The notes under the pieces were generated by a model. That model did no database searches, had not been told where the DNA came from, and worked only from the letters and a program-made list of their open reading frames with translations. 48,805 bases of DNA from Burkholderiaceae bacterium. GTDB lineage: Bacteria; Pseudomonadota; Gammaproteobacteria; Burkholderiales; Burkholderiaceae_B. Positions 1 through 8,678 of this stretch are shown here, in pieces (position 1 is the first letter of the stretch; every line of letters starts with the position of its first letter). The position numbers were made by a program, and so were the translations under genes. Where the stretch lies: the NCBI GenBank assembly GCA_004322135.1, contig SCSG01000033.1:1-48805 (forward strand). The letters run 5' to 3'.

Positions 1-381
1 TCTTGAACGCCGTTAGATCTATCCCCAGCCAGCTACTTATACCTGCTATGAATTTTGCCTGTAACTGCCTGTACTTGCTTAGGAATAAGTTTATAGATCC
101 CCGTTGGGGGGAACGATAAGGGTTATCCCGTTTTGAGGGGGGGTGCGGCAAAAAAACAACGGAATATGGGCAAAAAAACAACATATTCCCAGGTGGAATA
201 AAAGGGCGACGCCGCTTGAGGGAACGCCGTCATGGTGTTACAACTAGCCCCGTTCCCGTTTTTACACTTATTTTTCATTTTTGCGCGCATCGTCGTTCCC
301 TGCGCTTTTGGCCCTAACTATGTTGCGCACCGACATCACTTCACGCCAGGCGTACTCCCCACACTTTCAACCCACATGGAT
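1..381. other. Non-coding left edge downstream of dsbB
   Basis: No convincing gene is seen. Short open frames here lack a ribosome-binding site and resemble no protein family I recognise. The stretch is AT-richer than its surroundings and holds A-rich direct repeats with a flanking inverted repeat (147-189), listed separately. It lies downstream of the minus-strand dsbB, so it could contain the end of the map-glnD-dsbB transcript, but I see no clear hairpin followed by a T-run. Confidence 0.5.
147..189. repeat. 14-bp direct repeat with overlapping inverted repeat
   Basis: The 14-mer GGCAAAAAAACAAC occurs at 147-160 and again at 169-182, a period of 22 bp. The intervening GGAATAT (161-167) is mirrored by ATATTCC (183-189), so the second copy sits in the loop of a possible 7-bp stem. 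Function is unknown. It could be a protein-binding site or a remnant of a mobile sequence. Confidence 0.6.
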
Positions 382-861
382 TCAGGCCCGCCTTATCAGG
401 GCAACCACGCTCAGCAGCGCCAGTAGCCCGAAAAGTATCAGGCTCCAGATGGCATATTCCACACCCAGGACGTGTACGCGGGCGTCCATGCAACTGGCGA
501 AAATGCCAAACAGCCATGGCATGTGGGCATCCAGGCCGGTTTGGACCATGAAGCGGTCGGCAAAGGTCCGGTCGCACGAAAATAGCCTGGATGCGACGGA
601 ATACTGATACCAGGCTGCGGCGATGCCGCCAACGCTTAGGGCGGTGGCCAGCAGAGCTGCCAGGCGGCGCAGTCCGCCAATGCGTGCCAGCAGTACCCCC
701 AGCCAGCAGATGACGGCAATGGCCAGGTAAATCAGGCGCTGCAATACGCACCATGCGCAGGGGCGTATGCCGAACACGTGCTGAGAGACAAGCGCCAGCG
801 CGACAGCGATCACGCAAAGCAGCGCGATGAGGTTAAGGGTACGGATAGAGGTGAGTGTCAT
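382..861 (-). CDS. dsbB: Disulfide bond formation protein DsbB
   Basis: This is a 159-residue inner-membrane protein that would reoxidise periplasmic DsbA and pass the electrons to quinone. Four hydrophobic segments are visible. The first cysteine pair is Cys35-Ala-Trp-Cys38, the quinone-proximal CxxC. The second periplasmic pair is Cys96 (in LFSCDRTF) and Cys124 (in FASCMDAR), matching the DsbB four-cysteine plan. I chose the ATG at 861 because the longer frame to 996 adds a charged, non-membrane leader that the family lacks. It is the last gene of the minus-strand map-glnD-dsbB group, 68 bp after glnD. The family assignment is firm; the exact start is slightly less so. Confidence 0.9.
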   Translation of the reverse strand: MTLTSIRTLNLIALLCVIAVALALVSQHVFGIRPCAWCVLQRLIYLAIAVICWLGVLLARIGGLRRLAALLATALSVGGIAAAWYQYSVASRLFSCDRTFADRFMVQTGLDAHMPWLFGIFASCMDARVHVLGVEYAIWSLILFGLLALLSVVALIRRA

Positions 862-929
862 GGTGTTTTGTTGGTTGACACAATGCCCAGGCTGTGTGCG
901 AGCAAGGGTTCCATTTTCGCGCATTATCG

Positions 930-3521
930 CTACAGGCTGGTCTCGTCGAGCCTGGCCAGTACCGCGCGCTCGAATATCAGTTGGGTGCGTGGCCACTCCA
1001 GCGCCCGGCCTTCGACGATGAAAATGTCTTCAACCCGATCGCCCAGCGTCATGATTTTAGCCATTTTCAGGCTGATGCCATGCTGCTCGAAAGCCTGAGC
1101 AAGACTATACAGCAAACGCGGCCGATCGGACGCCGTGATGGCGAGACGCCATGAATGGCCGCTTTCGTCAGGCTGCAGGGTAACGTTCGGCACTATCGGG
1201 AAAACCCGCGAGCGGCGCGAGGCCTGCCGGTGTGTCATGCCCGGAGGCTCGGCCGGGACCCCAGGTGCGGAAACGGGCCGGGCCAGGCGCAGCGCCAGTT
1301 CGTGCTCGATGAGCGCAGCCTGTGAACGGTAGTCGTCGTCGTGCGCCGGCAATAGCACGACAAAGCTGTCCAGGGCCCAGCCGTGGCGTGTGGTATGGAT
1401 ACGTGCGTCCTGGATGCTGAGCGAGTGCTGGCCGAAATAGCGGCAGATGGTTACGAAAAGATCATCGCGGTCGGGGGTGTAGACCATAATTTGCAGGCCT
1501 TCGTTCTGGGCGATGACGCGTGCCTTGACGACCGGCGTGGCCGAGTCGACCCGGTAGTACAGGTGGCGGGTATGCCAGGCGATTTCCGATGCTTCGTGGC
1601 GCAGGAAATACGCCACGTCCAGCTGCGACCAGAACTCGTCGCGGCTTTCGTCGCGCAGCCCCATCCGGCGTATTTCGGCGGCCGCCGCTGCCTTGCGTTG
1701 CGCCAGCACCGTGTTGGTATCGGGCTGTGAGCCGCCCAGCGCGGCCAGCGCCAGCCGATACAGGTCCTCAAGCAGCTTGCCCTTCCACGAGTTCCACACA
1801 GTGGGGCTGGTGCCGCGTATGTCGGCCACCGTCAATAGGTATAGCGCGGCCAGCCGCTTCTGGGTTTGCACGACCAGGCAGAATTCGCGAATGACTGCGG
1901 GATCGCTAAGGTCACGCTTTTGTGCGTATTGCGACATGGTCAGGTGCTCGCGCACCAGAAACTCCGCAAGATCCGCGTCGGCCGCATCCAGATTGTGGTT
2001 TTTACAAAAATTGCGCACGTCGCGCGCGCCAAGGATCGAATGGTGCCCGCCCCGCCCTTTGGCGATATCGTGATAAAGTGCGGCGACATAAAGTATCCAG
2101 AAACGATCGGTGCCCGCGGCGAGCTGGCTGGCCAACGGAAACTCCTGCGCGTGTTCAGGCATGGTAAAGCGGCGCAGGTTGCGTATGACTCTTAATATAT
2201 GTTGGTCCACGGTGTATGCGTGGAACAGGTCATGCTGCATCTGCCCGACGATCCTGCGGAACTCGGGCAGGTAGCGTGGCAGGATGTTCAGCATGGTCAT
2301 GCGCCGCAGGGCGTGAACGATGCCGCGTGGCTGTCGCAGAATTTCGATGAAAAGGTGGCGATTGATCGGGTTGTGGCGAAACTGCGCGTCGATCAGCGTC
2401 CTGGCATGCCACATGGCGCGCATTACTCGGGCCGACATGCCAGTCAGGTCGGGGCGCCCCTGCATGACGAGGAACGCGCGAAGCAGCAGGGTGGGCTTGC
2501 GTTCGAAGGCATCGTCTCGGGCAATATCCAGGCGGCCGTGCACCATGCGAAAATCGTCGTCGATGTCTTCAATAGCCGCGTCAGGTTGGGGAAACAGTTT
2601 CTCTTCGACCGCCTGCATCAGTATGGTGTTGAGCTGGCTGATCACTTTGGCGGCCCAGTAGTAGCGCTGCATCAGCAGTTCGCTGGGACGGCGTGTTTTT
2701 GTCGCTTCGAAGCCGTACAGCGTCGCCAGCGCGGGCTGCAGGTCGAACAGAAGACGGTCTTCACGCCGTCCGGCCAACAGATGCAGTTCGATGCGCAGGC
2801 GTTTGAAAGCCAGCTCGGCGCGTCGCAGTGCGCGGTATTCTCGTGCCGTCAACAGCTGGGTTTGTCCTATCTCGCGCCAGGTTCGGCCAATTTCGGCGGC
2901 CTGGCATACCCACAGCAGAACCATCAGGTCGCGCAGGCCGCCCGGCGACTCCTTGCAATTGGGCTCCAGGGCGTACGGGGTGTCGCCATGCCGCGCGTGG
3001 CGCTGCTGCATTTCGGCGCGTTTGGCCTGGAAGAACGTTTGCGCGTCCCGCTGTTCGCGCATGGTTTCTACAAGAGTCTGCAACTGGATTTTGTCGCCAG
3101 CCAGCCACCTTAACTCCATTAGCGAGGTTTCCACGGTAATGTCGTTGGCCGCTACCCGCTGGCAGTCGGCAATAGTGCGCACGCTGTGGCCAAGATCCAG
3201 TCCAAGATCCCATAGCGCGGCAATCAGCGCCTCCAGCTTTTCAGTGTCGGCGGACGAGGGGTCGTGCCGCAGGAGTATCAGGACGTCGATGTCGGAGTAC
3301 GGGTACAACTCACCCCGGCCATAGCCGCCCACGGCAGCCAGAGTGGCGCTGTCCGGCAGCGGGGTCAGCCGCAGCGTTTCAAGCAGTGCCTGGTCAGTAG
3401 CGCGCCGCAGGGCGGTGAGCAGTGCTTCGGGCCGCAGGCTCTTGCGGTAGCTGTTTATGGCTGCCTGGCGCCGCAGGTTGAAGCGCTCTTTCAGTGTGGG
3501 CGCGGCAGCCAGGACATCCAT
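930..3521 (-). CDS. glnD: Bifunctional [protein-PII] uridylyltransferase / uridylyl-removing enzyme
   Basis: GlnD senses glutamine and adds UMP to, or removes it from, the PII proteins, setting nitrogen assimilation. The protein has 863 residues, normal for the family. The nucleotidyltransferase motif GGYGRGELYPYSDIDV lies at residues 65-80, with the metal-binding Asp77 and Asp79. A central HD phosphohydrolase motif (LYHDIAKGRGGHH) carries the removing activity, and two ACT-like glutamine-binding regions make up the C-terminus. The ATG at 3521 is chosen because its product starts like other GlnD proteins and it sits 11 bp after the map stop. The frame extending to 3629 would overlap map. It is probably co-transcribed with map. 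Confidence 0.95.
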   Translation of the reverse strand: MDVLAAAPTLKERFNLRRQAAINSYRKSLRPEALLTALRRATDQALLETLRLTPLPDSATLAAVGGYGRGELYPYSDIDVLILLRHDPSSADTEKLEALIAALWDLGLDLGHSVRTIADCQRVAANDITVETSLMELRWLAGDKIQLQTLVETMREQRDAQTFFQAKRAEMQQRHARHGDTPYALEPNCKESPGGLRDLMVLLWVCQAAEIGRTWREIGQTQLLTAREYRALRRAELAFKRLRIELHLLAGRREDRLLFDLQPALATLYGFEATKTRRPSELLMQRYYWAAKVISQLNTILMQAVEEKLFPQPDAAIEDIDDDFRMVHGRLDIARDDAFERKPTLLLRAFLVMQGRPDLTGMSARVMRAMWHARTLIDAQFRHNPINRHLFIEILRQPRGIVHALRRMTMLNILPRYLPEFRRIVGQMQHDLFHAYTVDQHILRVIRNLRRFTMPEHAQEFPLASQLAAGTDRFWILYVAALYHDIAKGRGGHHSILGARDVRNFCKNHNLDAADADLAEFLVREHLTMSQYAQKRDLSDPAVIREFCLVVQTQKRLAALYLLTVADIRGTSPTVWNSWKGKLLEDLYRLALAALGGSQPDTNTVLAQRKAAAAAEIRRMGLRDESRDEFWSQLDVAYFLRHEASEIAWHTRHLYYRVDSATPVVKARVIAQNEGLQIMVYTPDRDDLFVTICRYFGQHSLSIQDARIHTTRHGWALDSFVVLLPAHDDDYRSQAALIEHELALRLARPVSAPGVPAEPPGMTHRQASRRSRVFPIVPNVTLQPDESGHSWRLAITASDRPRLLYSLAQAFEQHGISLKMAKIMTLGDRVEDIFIVEGRALEWPRTQLIFERAVLARLDETSL

Positions 3522-3532
3522 GGGCGTTCGCG

Positions 3533-4339
3533 CTAGGCGGCTTTGACGAAGACTGGCTGGGCGGGCATATCCGGCGAGACGGTAAGCAGCTCGTAGCCCG
3601 AGTCGGTGACCAGAAGGCTGTGCTCCCACTGCGCTGAAAGGCTATGGTCGCGGGTGACGATGGTCCATCCGTCGGCCAGCTGGCGGATTTCCTTGCGTCC
3701 GGCATTAAGCATGGGTTCGATGGTGAAGATCATGCCTGGTTGCAGCACGACGCCCGTGCCCTGCTTGCCATAGTGCAGGACTTGGGGGTCCTGGTGGAAT
3801 TTGCGGCCAACACCATGCCCGCAATATTCGCGCACGACGGAGAACCCCTGGCTTTCGGCGTGGGTCTGGATAACGTGGCCAATATCGCCCAGCGTGGCTC
3901 CCGGGCGAATCTTTTCAATGCCCATCCACATGCATTCGTAGGTGGTTTCCACCAGACGCTTTGCCAGGATGGATGGCTCGCCTATATAGTACATGCGGCT
4001 TGTGTCGCCGAACCACCCGTCCTTTATGACGGTGACGTCGATGTTCATGATGTCGCCGTTTTTAAGAACCTTGTCGCCCGGTATGCCGTGGCAAATGACG
4101 TGGTTGACGGATGTACAAATTGAGGCCGGGTACGGCGGGTAGCCAGGAGGTGCGTAACCGACTGTGGCTGACGTAACGTGCAGCTCGTTAGTGATGAAAT
4201 CCATGCACAGTCGATCAAGCTCGCCCGTGGTAACGCCAGCCTTGACGTGGGGTGCAAGAAAATCAAGAGTTTGCGCCGCAGCCTTGCAGGCGGCACGCAT
4301 TTTGTCCAGGTCGGTAGGGTCGGTTACGAGGTCAATCAT
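3533..4339 (-). CDS. map: Type I methionine aminopeptidase
   Basis: This 268-residue cytosolic metalloenzyme removes the initiator methionine from nascent proteins. The dinuclear metal ligands of the pita-bread fold are visible: Asp in NIDVTVIKDGW, Asp in FGDTSRMY, His in GHGVGRKFH, Glu in FTIEPML and Glu in AQWEHSLL. The His in the CHGIPG segment matches the substrate-side histidine of type I enzymes. It is transcribed away from rpsB, a classic arrangement in proteobacteria, and leads the map-glnD-dsbB group. A short basic or SH3-type N-terminal extension is absent, as in the E. coli type. Confidence 0.96.
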   Translation of the reverse strand: MIDLVTDPTDLDKMRAACKAAAQTLDFLAPHVKAGVTTGELDRLCMDFITNELHVTSATVGYAPPGYPPYPASICTSVNHVICHGIPGDKVLKNGDIMNIDVTVIKDGWFGDTSRMYYIGEPSILAKRLVETTYECMWMGIEKIRPGATLGDIGHVIQTHAESQGFSVVREYCGHGVGRKFHQDPQVLHYGKQGTGVVLQPGMIFTIEPMLNAGRKEIRQLADGWTIVTRDHSLSAQWEHSLLVTDSGYELLTVSPDMPAQPVFVKAA

Positions 4340-4425
4340 GTCAACTTGAATTAAGTAGTGTAAAGATAGTAGAATTATAGGCTTTCTTAATGTTTTGATA
4401 GTGCTTTGCCAGCTGCTTAATGGCT

Positions 4426-4457
4426 CGGCGTGCTTTACCGGCGTGCTTTACCGGCGT
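4426..4457. repeat. 13-bp tandem repeat upstream of rpsB
   Basis: Two full copies of CGGCGTGCTTTAC (4426-4438 and 4439-4451) are followed by the first six bases of a third copy. Degenerate GCTTTACC and GTTTTACC echoes follow to about 4490. The function is unknown. It may be replication slippage or a binding site between the two divergent promoters. Confidence 0.75.
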
Positions 4458-4670
4458 CAGCAGCTTTACCAGCGCTTTTTGGCGTTTTACCGAAGCTTTG
4501 CCAGGCATGAAGCCGGATAAAGGGGGGTAAAGAGCCAGGGGCCAAGGGCCAAGTTAAAAGAAGCGAGCAAAACTGAACACTAAGAAAGAAGCAAAATCGC
4601 GCACCAGCCACCCACAGGGTGTCCGCAGAAGCTTACGCGCAAGTTGTGCCATGGGCCTATTGTAAGCCTG

Positions 4671-4699
4671 TTGCACACTTTTCGCGCTTTTAGGATACA
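4671..4699 (+). promoter_or_regulatory. Candidate sigma-70 promoter of rpsB
   Basis: TTGCAC (4671-4676) is a good -35 element. A 17-bp spacer leads to GATACA (4694-4699), a weak -10 matching three of six consensus bases. Transcription would begin near 4706, about 30 nt before the rpsB ATG. The -10 is poor, so this is only a candidate. Confidence 0.4.
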
Positions 4700-4734
4700 G
4701 GCCCGGTGCAAGACCCAACCCTTGGAGAATTACT

Positions 4735-5487
4735 ATGTCTTTAATGCGTGAAATGTTGGAAGCTGGTGTGCATTTTGGCCACCAGACGCGGTACTGGAAC
4801 CCCAAGATGGCGCAGTACATCTTCGGTCAGCGCAATAAAATCCATATCGTCAACCTTGAGAAAACCGTTGCTCAGTATCAGGAAGCGGCCAAGTTTGTGC
4901 GTCAGGTTGCGGCGCGCGGAGGCACCATCCTGTTCGTCAGTACCAAGCGCGCGGCGCGCGAGCTGATTGCGCAAGAGGCAGCCCGCTGCGGCATGCCTTA
5001 TGTGGACAGCCGCTGGCTGGGCGGCATGATGACCAATTTCAAGACGGTCAAAAGCTCGGTCAAACGCCTGAAGGAAATGGAAGCGCAGCAGGCGGCGGGC
5101 GCCACCGAAGCCATGAGCAAGAAAGAAGCCTTGATGTTCGAGCGCGAGCTTGCCAAGCTGAACAAGTCGATTGGTGGTATCAAGGATATGGGCGCGCTTC
5201 CGGATGCGCTATTCATTATCGATGTCGGCTATCACAAGATTGCCGTTGCCGAAGCCAACACCCTGGGTATTCCCGTTGTAGGTGTGGTCGACACCAATCA
5301 TTCTCCCGATGGCATCGCTCATGTCATTCCGGGTAACGATGACTCGGCCAAGGCTATTGCGCTGTATGCGCGCGGTATGGCCGATGCGGTTCTCGAGGGC
5401 CGTGAACAAAGCCTGAACGGGGTGGTCGAAGGGATTACCGAAGGCGGAGAAGAGTTCGTCGAGGTCAACGAAGAGCACGGCGAATAA
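4735..5487 (+). CDS. rpsB: 30S ribosomal protein S2
   Basis: S2 is a late-assembling small-subunit protein that bridges S1 to the 30S particle. The product has 250 residues and opens with [22 protein letters not shown], the S2 signature region. The second signature is the [29 protein letters not shown] region. A GGAGA ribosome-binding site sits just upstream (TTGGAGAATTACT-ATG). It is followed by tsf after a hairpin-rich gap, the usual rpsB-tsf operon. The C-terminus is acidic, as is common in betaproteobacteria. Confidence 0.98.
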   Translation: MSLMREMLEAGVHFGHQTRYWNPKMAQYIFGQRNKIHIVNLEKTVAQYQEAAKFVRQVAARGGTILFVSTKRAARELIAQEAARCGMPYVDSRWLGGMMTNFKTVKSSVKRLKEMEAQQAAGATEAMSKKEALMFERELAKLNKSIGGIKDMGALPDALFIIDVGYHKIAVAEANTLGIPVVGVVDTNHSPDGIAHVIPGNDDSAKAIALYARGMADAVLEGREQSLNGVVEGITEGGEEFVEVNEEHGE

Positions 5488-5497
5488 CCGCGCCGTG

Positions 5498-5583
5498 CCG
5501 GGTCAGTCCCGGTTGCCGCCTGCCCGGACTATTGTCGGGCGGGCCCCTGTTAGCCTGCCCCGGCCCTGCTGGGGCGTGTTTTA
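5498..5583 (+). terminator. Hairpin array between rpsB and tsf (possible attenuator)
   Basis: Three successive stems can be drawn: CCGGG/CCCGG (5498-5502 with 5508-5512), a 9-bp stem GCCTGCCCG/CGGGCGGGC (5518-5526 with 5536-5544, one T-G pair), and GCCCC/GGGGC (5557-5561 with 5571-5575) followed by GTGTTTT. Partial termination between rpsB and tsf is known in E. coli and would lower EF-Ts expression relative to S2. Here the activity is inferred from structure alone. Confidence 0.5.
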
Positions 5584-5599
5584 AATATTGGAGAATACT

Positions 5600-6475
5600 G
5601 TGGCTCAAGTTACCGCATCAATGGTGAAGGAACTGCGTGAGAGAACCGACGCGCCCATGATGGAATGCAAAAAGGCGCTGACTGAGGCCGATGGCGACTT
5701 GGAGCGGGCGCAGGAGCTGTTGCGAGTGAAATTGGGCAACAAGGCCAGCAAGGCTGCCGGTCGCGTCACCGCCGAAGGCCTGGTCGGCTTGTATATTTCC
5801 CCCGGCGCCAAAACCGGTGCGCTCGTCGAGATCAATTGTGAGACCGACTTCGTTGCCAAGAACGACGATTTCGTGGCGTTCCTGAATGGCCTGGCCAGAC
5901 TCATTACCGAGAAGCAACCCGCTGACGTCACGGCTCTTGGTGCATTGCCCTTCGGCGATGGCACGGTTGAATCCACGCGTGCCGCGTTGGTCGGCAAAAT
6001 CGGCGAAAACATTTCGGTGCGCCGCTTCGTGCGCATGGAAACCGCGAACCAGCTCGCCAGCTATGTGCATGGCGGGCGTATTGGTGTTCTCGTCGAATTC
6101 AGTGGGCCTGAAGAGGCTGGCAAGGACTTGGCCATGCATATTGCCGCGACCAGGCCACGCGCCATCGACGCCGCGGGCGTCGACCCTGCCGTGATTGCAG
6201 CGGAGCGTTCGATTGCCGAGCAAAAGGCTGCCGAGTCCGGCAAGCCCGCCGATATTGTGACCAAAATGGTGGAAGGCTCGGTGCATAAGTTCCTCAAGGA
6301 AGTTACGCTGCTGTCTCAGCCATTTGTCAAGAATGACAAGCAAACCGTCCAGCAGATGCTCAAGGAGAAGGGCGCGGCCGTTCAGCACTTTGCCTTGTTC
6401 GTGGTGGGCGAAGGCATCGAGAAAAAGTCGGAGGATTTTGCCGCCGAAGTGGCGGCCGCGGCGGGTAATGCCTGA
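5600..6475 (+). CDS. tsf: Translation elongation factor Ts
   Basis: EF-Ts is the guanine-nucleotide exchange factor for EF-Tu. The 291-residue product has the N-terminal UBA-like helix pair and the signature [18 protein letters not shown], followed by the core EF-Tu-contact region [12 protein letters not shown] choose the GTG at 5600 over the in-frame TTG at 5588. The GTG lies six bases after GGAG (5590-5593) and gives the family-typical start [16 protein letters not shown], whereas the TTG overlaps the ribosome-binding site. It is second in the rpsB-tsf-pyrH-frr series. Confidence 0.97.
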   Translation: MAQVTASMVKELRERTDAPMMECKKALTEADGDLERAQELLRVKLGNKASKAAGRVTAEGLVGLYISPGAKTGALVEINCETDFVAKNDDFVAFLNGLARLITEKQPADVTALGALPFGDGTVESTRAALVGKIGENISVRRFVRMETANQLASYVHGGRIGVLVEFSGPEEAGKDLAMHIAATRPRAIDAAGVDPAVIAAERSIAEQKAAESGKPADIVTKMVEGSVHKFLKEVTLLSQPFVKNDKQTVQQMLKEKGAAVQHFALFVVGEGIEKKSEDFAAEVAAAAGNA

Positions 6476-6572
6476 GCCGTAGTTCGAGGGGCTGTGACAG
6501 GCGGCGGGCTGCGTCGCAGCTCGTGCCCGGGCACTTTCGCTGGGCCGTCCATTTAACCAAGAAGCTATTTCT

Positions 6573-7289
6573 ATGACTTCCAGATCGTTCAAGCGTGTTC
6601 TTCTCAAGCTCTCCGGCGAGGCCCTGATGGGGGACGATGCGTTCGGCATCAATCGTGCCACCATCTTGCGTATGACTGAAGATATCGCCGAGGTTGCCGC
6701 GCTGGGGGTCGAACTGGCCATAGTGATTGGCGGGGGTAATATTTTCCGCGGGGTCGCTCCGGGCGCGCAGGGCATGGATAGGGCAACTGCCGACTACATG
6801 GGCATGATGGCCACCATCATGAATGCCTTGGCGCTGCAGGATGCGCTGAAACATCGTGGTGTCGATACGCGCGTACAGTCGGCACTGAACATTGATCAGG
6901 TGGTCGAACCGTATATTCGCCCCAAGGCCTTGCGTTACCTCGAAGAGGGTAAGGTCGTGGTGTTCGCGGCTGGTACGGGTAATCCGTTTTTTACCACCGA
7001 CACGGCCGCCGCGCTGCGTGGCGCCGAGATTGGCGCCGAGATTGTTCTGAAGGCGACCAAGGTTGACGGCATATACAGCGCGGATCCCAACAAGGATCCC
7101 TCGGCCACTCGCTATGCGCGTATCAGTTTCGATGAGGCAATAGTACGCCGTCTTGAAATCATGGACGCGACCGCATTTGCGCTGTGCCGCGACCAGAAGC
7201 TGCCGATCAAGGTATTTTCCATTAATAAGCCCGGTGCGCTCAAGCGCGTGGTAGTGGGCGAGGACGAGGGCACTTTGGTTCACGTTTGA
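6573..7289 (+). CDS. pyrH: UMP kinase
   Basis: PyrH phosphorylates UMP to UDP and belongs to the amino-acid kinase fold, unlike the P-loop kinases. It has 238 residues. The phosphate-binding KLSGEALMG at the N-terminus, the glycine-rich IGGGNIFRG, and the [19 protein letters not shown] stretch are all characteristic. The Asp-rich [14 protein letters not shown] motif is the nucleotide-site segment. The 97-bp gap after tsf contains a small GCTGCG-T-CGCAGC palindrome but no T-run. Its position between tsf and frr is conserved in many proteobacteria. Confidence 0.97.
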   Translation: MTSRSFKRVLLKLSGEALMGDDAFGINRATILRMTEDIAEVAALGVELAIVIGGGNIFRGVAPGAQGMDRATADYMGMMATIMNALALQDALKHRGVDTRVQSALNIDQVVEPYIRPKALRYLEEGKVVVFAAGTGNPFFTTDTAAALRGAEIGAEIVLKATKVDGIYSADPNKDPSATRYARISFDEAIVRRLEIMDATAFALCRDQKLPIKVFSINKPGALKRVVVGEDEGTLVHV

Positions 7290-7302
7290 GAAAGGAATGG
7301 TA

Positions 7303-7863
7303 ATGGGTCTTTCAGACGTCAGAAAATCCGCCGACGAGCGCATGACGAAAAGCCTTGACGCGCTCAAGGCAAATCTGGCAAAAATTCGCACTGGGCGTGC
7401 ACATAGCGGTATTCTTGACCATGTGCTCGTCGAGTATTACGGTTCGCCCGTGCCGGTAGGGCAAGTGGCTAATGTCAATGTTGTCGATGCGCGCACGCTT
7501 AGTGTGCAGCCGTACGAAAAAAACATGGTGGGGCCGGTTGAAAAGGCAATCCGCGATTCCGATCTGGGTTTGAATCCGATATCCATGGGCGACAATATTC
7601 GCGTGCCGATGCCGGCGCTTACACAAGAGCGCCGACGCGACCTGACCAAAGTAGTACGCGGCGAGGGCGAGGACACCAAGGTGGCCGTGCGCAACTTGCG
7701 TCGTGACGCCAACGATACGCTTAAAAAGCTGGTCAAAGACAAGGAAATTTCCGAGGACGACGAACGCCGCGCGCAGGACGAGGTGCAAAAGCTCACCGAT
7801 AGAAACGTGGCGGAAATCGATAGGCTTGTTCTTCAGAAAGAAGCCGAGATCATGACGGTATAG
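7303..7863 (+). CDS. frr: Ribosome recycling factor
   Basis: RRF splits post-termination ribosomes together with EF-G and IF3. The product has 186 residues, the normal length. It shows the [18 protein letters not shown]-terminal helix and the C-terminal coiled helix ([20 protein letters not shown]). Two ATGs are available. The second (7303) is six bases after AAGGA (7292-7296) and gives the family-typical [14 protein letters not shown] start, whereas the first (7297) overlaps that ribosome-binding site. It lies 13 bp downstream of pyrH. Confidence 0.96.
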   Translation: MGLSDVRKSADERMTKSLDALKANLAKIRTGRAHSGILDHVLVEYYGSPVPVGQVANVNVVDARTLSVQPYEKNMVGPVEKAIRDSDLGLNPISMGDNIRVPMPALTQERRRDLTKVVRGEGEDTKVAVRNLRRDANDTLKKLVKDKEISEDDERRAQDEVQKLTDRNVAEIDRLVLQKEAEIMTV

Positions 7864-7893
7864 GTCAGGGCCCCTCTTGCAGAAATACCTTCC

Positions 7894-8658
7894 ATGACCA
7901 CGTTAGCAAGTTCAACTCTGGCGATCCCGCAAAATGCCGATGTTCCGCGTCACGTCGCCGTGATCATGGATGGCAACGGGCGTTGGGCAACCAGGCGCTT
8001 TCTCCCGCGCGCTGCTGGGCACGCTCGTGGGGTGCAGGCAGTGCGGCGCGTGGTCGAAGCCTGCGGCAAATACGGCGTCGAGTATCTTACGTTGTTTGCC
8101 TTCAGCTCCGAGAACTGGCGCCGGCCCGAAGACGAAGTGTCGTTGTTGATGCGACTATTCGTGCAGACGCTGGAAAAAGAGGTCGACAAGCTTGAAGAGC
8201 AGGGCGTGCGCTTGCGCGTGGTGGGCGACTTGTCGGCGTTCGAGTCGCGTTTGCAAACCTTGATTCACGCCGCTGAAAAACGCACTGAACACAACAGTAC
8301 GCTTAACCTTACCATTGCTGCCAACTATGGGGGCCGATGGGACATCCTGCAGGCCATGAAGCGGTTGCTGCGGGCGCGCCCCGATCTGGCGAGCGATCCT
8401 CAGGCCATTGACGAGGCGGCGTTTGGCGAGCACTTGTCCATGGCGTGGGCACCCGAGCCCGATCTGTTTATTCGCACGGGAGGGGAGCAGCGCGTTTCCA
8501 ATTTCCTGATTTGGCAACTAGCATACACGGAACTGTATTTCACGGACGAATACTGGCCCGATTTTGACGTCAAGGAAATCGATGCGGCGTTTGAGTGGTA
8601 TCGTAGCCGTGAGCGACGCTTTGGGCGCACCAGCGCCCAGTTGGCTCAGTCCAGGTAA
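7894..8658 (+). CDS. uppS: (2E,6E)-farnesyl-diphosphate-specific cis-prenyltransferase (undecaprenyl diphosphate synthase)
   Basis: UppS makes the C55 carrier lipid for peptidoglycan and O-antigen synthesis by adding eight isopentenyl units to farnesyl diphosphate. The 254-residue protein has the [13 protein letters not shown] motif with catalytic Asp26, the [11 protein letters not shown] substrate segment, and the [21 protein letters not shown]-terminal signature. It carries a slightly long N-terminus of about 15 residues before the conserved core. It sits 30 bp after frr and 20 bp before cdsA. Confidence 0.96.
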   Translation: MTTLASSTLAIPQNADVPRHVAVIMDGNGRWATRRFLPRAAGHARGVQAVRRVVEACGKYGVEYLTLFAFSSENWRRPEDEVSLLMRLFVQTLEKEVDKLEEQGVRLRVVGDLSAFESRLQTLIHAAEKRTEHNSTLNLTIAANYGGRWDILQAMKRLLRARPDLASDPQAIDEAAFGEHLSMAWAPEPDLFIRTGGEQRVSNFLIWQLAYTELYFTDEYWPDFDVKEIDAAFEWYRSRERRFGRTSAQLAQSR

Positions 8659-8678
8659 TCGGTTACCACGGAGTCTCA

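Larger units (their letters stand above)
4340..4734. other. Divergent map/rpsB intergenic region and rpsB leader
   Basis: No gene is seen in these 395 bp. The map-proximal part is AT-rich and probably carries the map promoter. The middle holds tandem copies of a CGGCGTGCTTTAC unit followed by looser GCTTTACC echoes. The last 65 bp contain a candidate rpsB promoter. A start just after that promoter would leave an rpsB leader of about 30 nt, so the repeats would lie upstream of transcription rather than in the leader RNA. Confidence 0.6.

Noticed and set aside
232-607. Two short overlapping plus-strand open frames near the left edge
   Set aside because: They have no ribosome-binding site or family resemblance, and the second runs antisense into dsbB.
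4426-4490. CRISPR-like repeats
   Set aside because: Units are contiguous, 13 bp long and without spacers, and no cas genes are nearby.
5618-6775. 385-codon minus-strand open frame opposite tsf and pyrH
   Set aside because: It lies fully antisense to two essential conserved genes, lacks a family match or ribosome-binding site, and is the usual long shadow frame of GC-rich coding DNA.
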